DNA of 64,000 nucleotides from Haemophilus parainfluenzae (GTDB lineage: Bacteria; Pseudomonadota; Gammaproteobacteria; Enterobacterales; Pasteurellaceae), in the NCBI RefSeq assembly GCF_900638025.1, contig NZ_LR134481.1:496001-560000 (forward strand), given 5' to 3'. Below are positions 60,569-64,000 of the stretch, piece after piece. Below the pieces are notes generated by a model that was not told the origin of the DNA, did no database searches, and saw only the letters and a program-made list of their open reading frames with translations. A program made the position numbers and the translations under genes. Position 1 is the first letter of the stretch, and each line of letters starts with the position of its first letter.

Positions 60569-62113
60569 TCAGTTAAAAATCAAACTGAGTTCTAAATCTT
60601 TGAGTAAATTGCTTTCTAAGCGCAATTCATTCCACACTAACGGATTGTTATCCAGATAATGTTTCTCAAAGGTCAGTTCGCAAGTTTGTAAAGAGCGGTC
60701 AATTCTAAGATTAATTTTATCCGTGCTATCTGTCGCTTGGCGGGATTTATTTAAAATCACCGAAATGCGTAAAAGAAGCAGTAAAACAAGGACATCTTCA
60801 TCTGCATAACGAGCAAAAATTGGTAAATCATTCTTTTTAAATGCACCCGTATGATAACGAACTAAATTCACCAATAAGCGTTGCTGCTCACGATCAAAAC
60901 CGGGTAATTCCATATTTTGCAGAATATAAGCGGAATGTTTTTGTACATTGCGATGATTAATGACAATACCGACTTCTAATAAGCGTGCTGCCCAAATCAG
61001 TAGATTTTTCATTTCATCAGCAAGATACGGTTTTTGCCAATGGGTGTATTGGTTAATTAAGGTTTTTGCACTATTTGCTACGCGATCGGCTTGCGCTAAA
61101 TCTAAGTTAAATTGTTCGGCAAGTCCTAATGCGGTACGCGTACGGATATCTGAAACTTGGAAGTTTTTTTCTAAGCTGTAAATCACTCCTTCTCGCAAAG
61201 CACCGTCAGAGTAGCGCATATTTTCTAAGCTAAAAACGTCAAAAACAGCACTTAAAATGGTCAAGCCTGGCACAAAGATATCCACACGATCAGAGTTTAG
61301 TCCCGCAATATTGAGCTCTTCAAAATGGGAAGCTTGTAAGGTTCGTTCAATTAAATTTTGTAAGCGTTCAGCGGTGATGATACCGTTTGGATCAAGGGTT
61401 GCAGTAATCACTTGGTACACGGTTTTGATCGTGCCAGATGAGCCGAGTACAGATTGCCACCCAAGTTTGCGGTATTCCCAGCTTAAATCTTCAATTTTAT
61501 TGACCGCACTTTGGCGAGCTTGCTCGAAGTTTTCTTTTGAAATTTCTCCATTCGGAAAGAATTTTTTGGCAAAGCTCACACAGCCCATGTGACGACTTTC
61601 CGCCACTAAGGGGGTGAAATCATCACCGATGATCATTTCGGTCGAGCCACCACCAATATCAATGACCAGTTTACGTCCGTTTTCGGGTTGAGTGTGGCAA
61701 ACACCCGCATAAATAGTTTTAGCTTCAGTTTGACCGCTGATGATATTAATGGGATAGGGAAAGACAGTGGCAGCCTGGCGTAAAAATTCATCATTATTGA
61801 CCGCTCTTCGTAAGGTATAAGTTCCGACGACATTCACATCTTCTGGCGCAAAGCCTTGTAAGCGTTCAGCAAAAAGTGCAAGGCAATTTACACCGCGCTC
61901 AATGGCTTCTTGGCTTAATACATTGTGCTCGTCTAAGCCATCGGCAAGTCTCACTTTTTGTTTTAAACGAGAAAGCACCTGAATTGAGCCATTGATAATG
62001 CGTGCCACAATCATGTGGAAGCTGTTTGAGCCTAAATCAATGGCGGCAATCTCCCTGGCCTCACCTCGGTGATGAGGTTCTGCGAGTTGAGCCAGTTGCT
62101 TGTCATTATGCAT
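60569..62113 (-). CDS. ppx: Exopolyphosphatase
   Basis: A 514-residue enzyme of the Ppx/GppA family that shortens polyphosphate. The ASKHA motifs IAAIDLGSNSFHMIVARI and VIDIGGGSTEMIIGDD are present, and the C-terminal HD-like domain contains VVINHRNVQKHSAY and VRYHTGAFKK. The length favours Ppx over GppA. It begins 8 bases after tamB and is probably co-transcribed with it. Confidence 0.93.
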   Translation of the reverse strand: MHNDKQLAQLAEPHHRGEAREIAAIDLGSNSFHMIVARIINGSIQVLSRLKQKVRLADGLDEHNVLSQEAIERGVNCLALFAERLQGFAPEDVNVVGTYTLRRAVNNDEFLRQAATVFPYPINIISGQTEAKTIYAGVCHTQPENGRKLVIDIGGGSTEMIIGDDFTPLVAESRHMGCVSFAKKFFPNGEISKENFEQARQSAVNKIEDLSWEYRKLGWQSVLGSSGTIKTVYQVITATLDPNGIITAERLQNLIERTLQASHFEELNIAGLNSDRVDIFVPGLTILSAVFDVFSLENMRYSDGALREGVIYSLEKNFQVSDIRTRTALGLAEQFNLDLAQADRVANSAKTLINQYTHWQKPYLADEMKNLLIWAARLLEVGIVINHRNVQKHSAYILQNMELPGFDREQQRLLVNLVRYHTGAFKKNDLPIFARYADEDVLVLLLLLRISVILNKSRQATDSTDKINLRIDRSLQTCELTFEKHYLDNNPLVWNELRLESNLLKDLELSLIFN

Positions 62114-62121
62114 GTTCTTTC

Positions 62122-64000
62122 CTAAAATTCAAATTGATACAATAAATCAAAAACTTGGTTTGTGCTAGAAACCGATTGGAAATAAAGCTGCGGCATTAAG
62201 CGATAACGTAAAGTCACTTCCGCCAAGCCATCAAACAATCCTACGCCGTATTTCACTTGTAAGCGTTTACCAATATTACCACTAACTTGTACTTTAGAGC
62301 TATCACCAACACCGGCAGTGCCTAAGTTTAAGTCTTGAATACCAAAGGCTTCGCCAATACCGCCGACGACTTTACCACTTTTCGCTAAACCTAAGCCAAG
62401 TAATGCCGCTCCCACAGAACCACCAGATCCCGCTTCACCACTGTTTTCTAATGAACGACCAGTTAATAAGTAAGAGAGTGCCTGATCTTGTGATTTTGCA
62501 GGATCAGAGAAGACGGTGACTTGTGGGCTAGATGCTATACCAATCACTTTTACCCCTGCGGTCACTTTACTGTCTTCCATAGCTTCTGGGTTACGAATCG
62601 CTTCAATATTTAACATCGGTTGTGAAGGTAAACCCGCGAAGCTAATTTGTCCTTTACGAATTAATAAATCCTGTCCAAAAGAAGCATAACGACCATTTTT
62701 CAGGTTAATTTGACCGAATAATCCTAGCTTACCTTTATCCTGTTTCACAGAAAGTAAACCATCCAAATTCGTTTTTAAACCATAGGCATTTAAATGCACA
62801 TCATCACCGATTTTAATTTTTAAGTCAGATTGAATTTGCATACCGGATTTGGTTTCTGAAACAAATTGGCGATTGATGAGTTCTTCTTTACTTTTTCTTG
62901 GGCCATTTAAAATAACTTCATCTTCACTTACTGGCTCAGCATTGTCCGGTAAGCTTTCAATAGCAATTCTTGCCCATGGGATATCCACGTTTCCACTTAA
63001 ATCCAAGTGTTTAGGTGACGCTTTGACAACCACATTCGGACTGACTTTTAATTTCGCCATAGACGGAATATCGACTTTGAAATTATCCGCTTGCGCTCTA
63101 ACTTCTGCCGTCCAGTTATTCATGTTAGCCCAGTTAGCTCGCCCGTTAATATTAAGTTTGCTATCTGGTGTTTGAACATGACCATTTAAGGTTGAAGACG
63201 TACCATTAAAGCGGATTGCCACTTGTCCATCAGTCACATCAAAAGGTAGGCTTTTTAGTTTTGTTTTGACATGGCGAAGATCAAAATAACCGTTTAGCAA
63301 TGGTTTTTCTAAATTGCCACCAAAACTTAAGCGAGAAACCACTTCACCATCCATGCTTTCACCGCTAGAGAGAAGTTGATTCGCTAAAGATAAACGTAAA
63401 CCTTCAATAGTAAAGGTGCCGCCTAATTGTCGACCTTTACTTAAATCATTAATTTTTAAGTCCGTACCGATTCGACCTTGATTTTGAATATTAATGTTTG
63501 ATTTCAGGGTTAAATTGTTATTTTGAATATTGGCATTCACGCTTAATTTAGGAATATCTAGCTTAAAGGTGCGGTAGTCTAATTTTTGCGCCACACCAAT
63601 GTTATTACCTTCTACTGCTACATGTAGTTGTAACGGTTTATCACTGAACCACGCTACTTTACCTCGGCTTTGTAATTGACCTTTGAGCATGTTTTGTCCC
63701 ATCAATTTATTCACTACATCTAAATTAATACGTTTCAGCTCAAAAGGGACTTCGCCGTTTTTCCCTGCCGTAAATTGTTGTGGAAAACACAAATCTAAAT
63801 CTTGGTTAACCCAGCAGTGTGATCCGATGGTGGCTTGGATTTTTTTGTTGTCATAGGTCACCGGAATAGTTTGATTCACTTTAAAATCGCCGATGGGTGA
63901 GTTTAAATGTACCTGACTTAAATTTCCTTTCCATTGCTGAGAAGTGCGGTCAAAATTGCCGGTGATTTGTAAATTAGCTGCAACAGGTTCACCTTTTGAT
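62122..64000 (-). CDS. tamB: TamB, translocation and assembly module subunit, C-terminal part (runs off the right edge)
   Basis: The frame is open to the end of the window; the GTG at 63877-63879 is internal and not a start. At least 625 C-terminal residues of a protein usually 1200-1300 long are visible. Long beta-rich repeats (GRIGTDLKINDL, LNGHVQTPDSKLNINGRA) lead to the DUF490 C-terminal domain ending FQSVSSTNQVFDLLYQFEF. TamB spans from the inner membrane to TamA and supports outer-membrane phospholipid transport and autotransporter assembly. An uptake core is near 63944. Confidence 0.93.
   Translation of the reverse strand, partial: SKGEPVAANLQITGNFDRTSQQWKGNLSQVHLNSPIGDFKVNQTIPVTYDNKKIQATIGSHCWVNQDLDLCFPQQFTAGKNGEVPFELKRINLDVVNKLMGQNMLKGQLQSRGKVAWFSDKPLQLHVAVEGNNIGVAQKLDYRTFKLDIPKLSVNANIQNNNLTLKSNINIQNQGRIGTDLKINDLSKGRQLGGTFTIEGLRLSLANQLLSSGESMDGEVVSRLSFGGNLEKPLLNGYFDLRHVKTKLKSLPFDVTDGQVAIRFNGTSSTLNGHVQTPDSKLNINGRANWANMNNWTAEVRAQADNFKVDIPSMAKLKVSPNVVVKASPKHLDLSGNVDIPWARIAIESLPDNAEPVSEDEVILNGPRKSKEELINRQFVSETKSGMQIQSDLKIKIGDDVHLNAYGLKTNLDGLLSVKQDKGKLGLFGQINLKNGRYASFGQDLLIRKGQISFAGLPSQPMLNIEAIRNPEAMEDSKVTAGVKVIGIASSPQVTVFSDPAKSQDQALSYLLTGRSLENSGEAGSGGSVGAALLGLGLAKSGKVVGGIGEAFGIQDLNLGTAGVGDSSKVQVSGNIGKRLQVKYGVGLFDGLAEVTLRYRLMPQLYFQSVSSTNQVFDLLYQFEF

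Overview
The window is chromosomal DNA of a Haemophilus-type member of the Pasteurellaceae, most like Haemophilus parainfluenzae although the species is not proven. The evidence is AT-rich coding sequence, roughly 40 copies of the Hin-type DNA uptake core AAGTGCGGT (many as inverted pairs that double as terminators), and gene content and order typical of the genus: atpIBEFHAGDC next to rsmG-mnmG, oriC and mioC, plus speF-potE, luxS and tamB-ppx. I saw no rRNA, tRNA, CRISPR array, prophage or insertion sequence.

Layout. 1-3364 holds the 3' end of glycogen phosphorylase, an endonuclease/exonuclease/phosphatase-fold protein and a glucose/maltose-type PTS IICB permease in one tight run. 3367-3911 is the wreck of a trimeric autotransporter adhesin. 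4167-9377 carries housekeeping genes (htpX, mobA, yihD-dsbA, maoP, trmA-rsmJ-rseC). 9476-13258 is an amide/peptide scavenging block (M20 amidohydrolase, DcuC-family carrier, PepE), bounded by two copies of the rseC tail. The right-hand copy is fused to the start of a different, mostly lost gene. 13260-18507 is polyamine and ornithine metabolism (potE, speF, the arrest leader peptide speFL, argF). 18736-23185 has cpdB, an NSS transporter with its 32-residue MetS subunit, and yebE. 23371-29418 is the ilvGMDA cluster with an extra AT-rich lipoprotein gene inside it.

29467-37063 is the ATP synthase operon and rsmG, followed by mnmG, oriC (three perfect DnaA boxes, nine GATC sites) and mioC. 40044-44860 has zapB, glpX, mutS and an MgtC-family protein. 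44987-48406 is rimO followed by a cytoplasmic N-glycosyltransferase (HMW1C/NGT type) with an added Lys/Thr-rich tail. asd and a PldB-like lipase follow. 50836-51417 is a collapsed torYZ locus. 51476-55147 is an XRE regulator, a TbpB-like surface lipoprotein with helical repeats, and a Slam-type outer-membrane exporter. The window closes with an aldehyde dehydrogenase, luxS-purT, a candidate sigma-E-driven small RNA divergent from luxS, yqaBA, a lone PRD protein, ppx and the 3' part of tamB.

The strongest candidates for something undescribed are: (1) the small RNA at about 58848-58923, with a sigma-E-like promoter and intrinsic terminator, in the same place relative to luxS as enterobacterial MicA; (2) the Slam/lipoprotein/regulator cassette; (3) the SpeFL leader peptide with a C-terminal extension whose stop codon lies inside a perfect 14-bp hairpin; (4) the rimO-ngt pair lacking agt and carrying a basic tail. 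All functional statements rest on recognition of families by eye. No database search was run.
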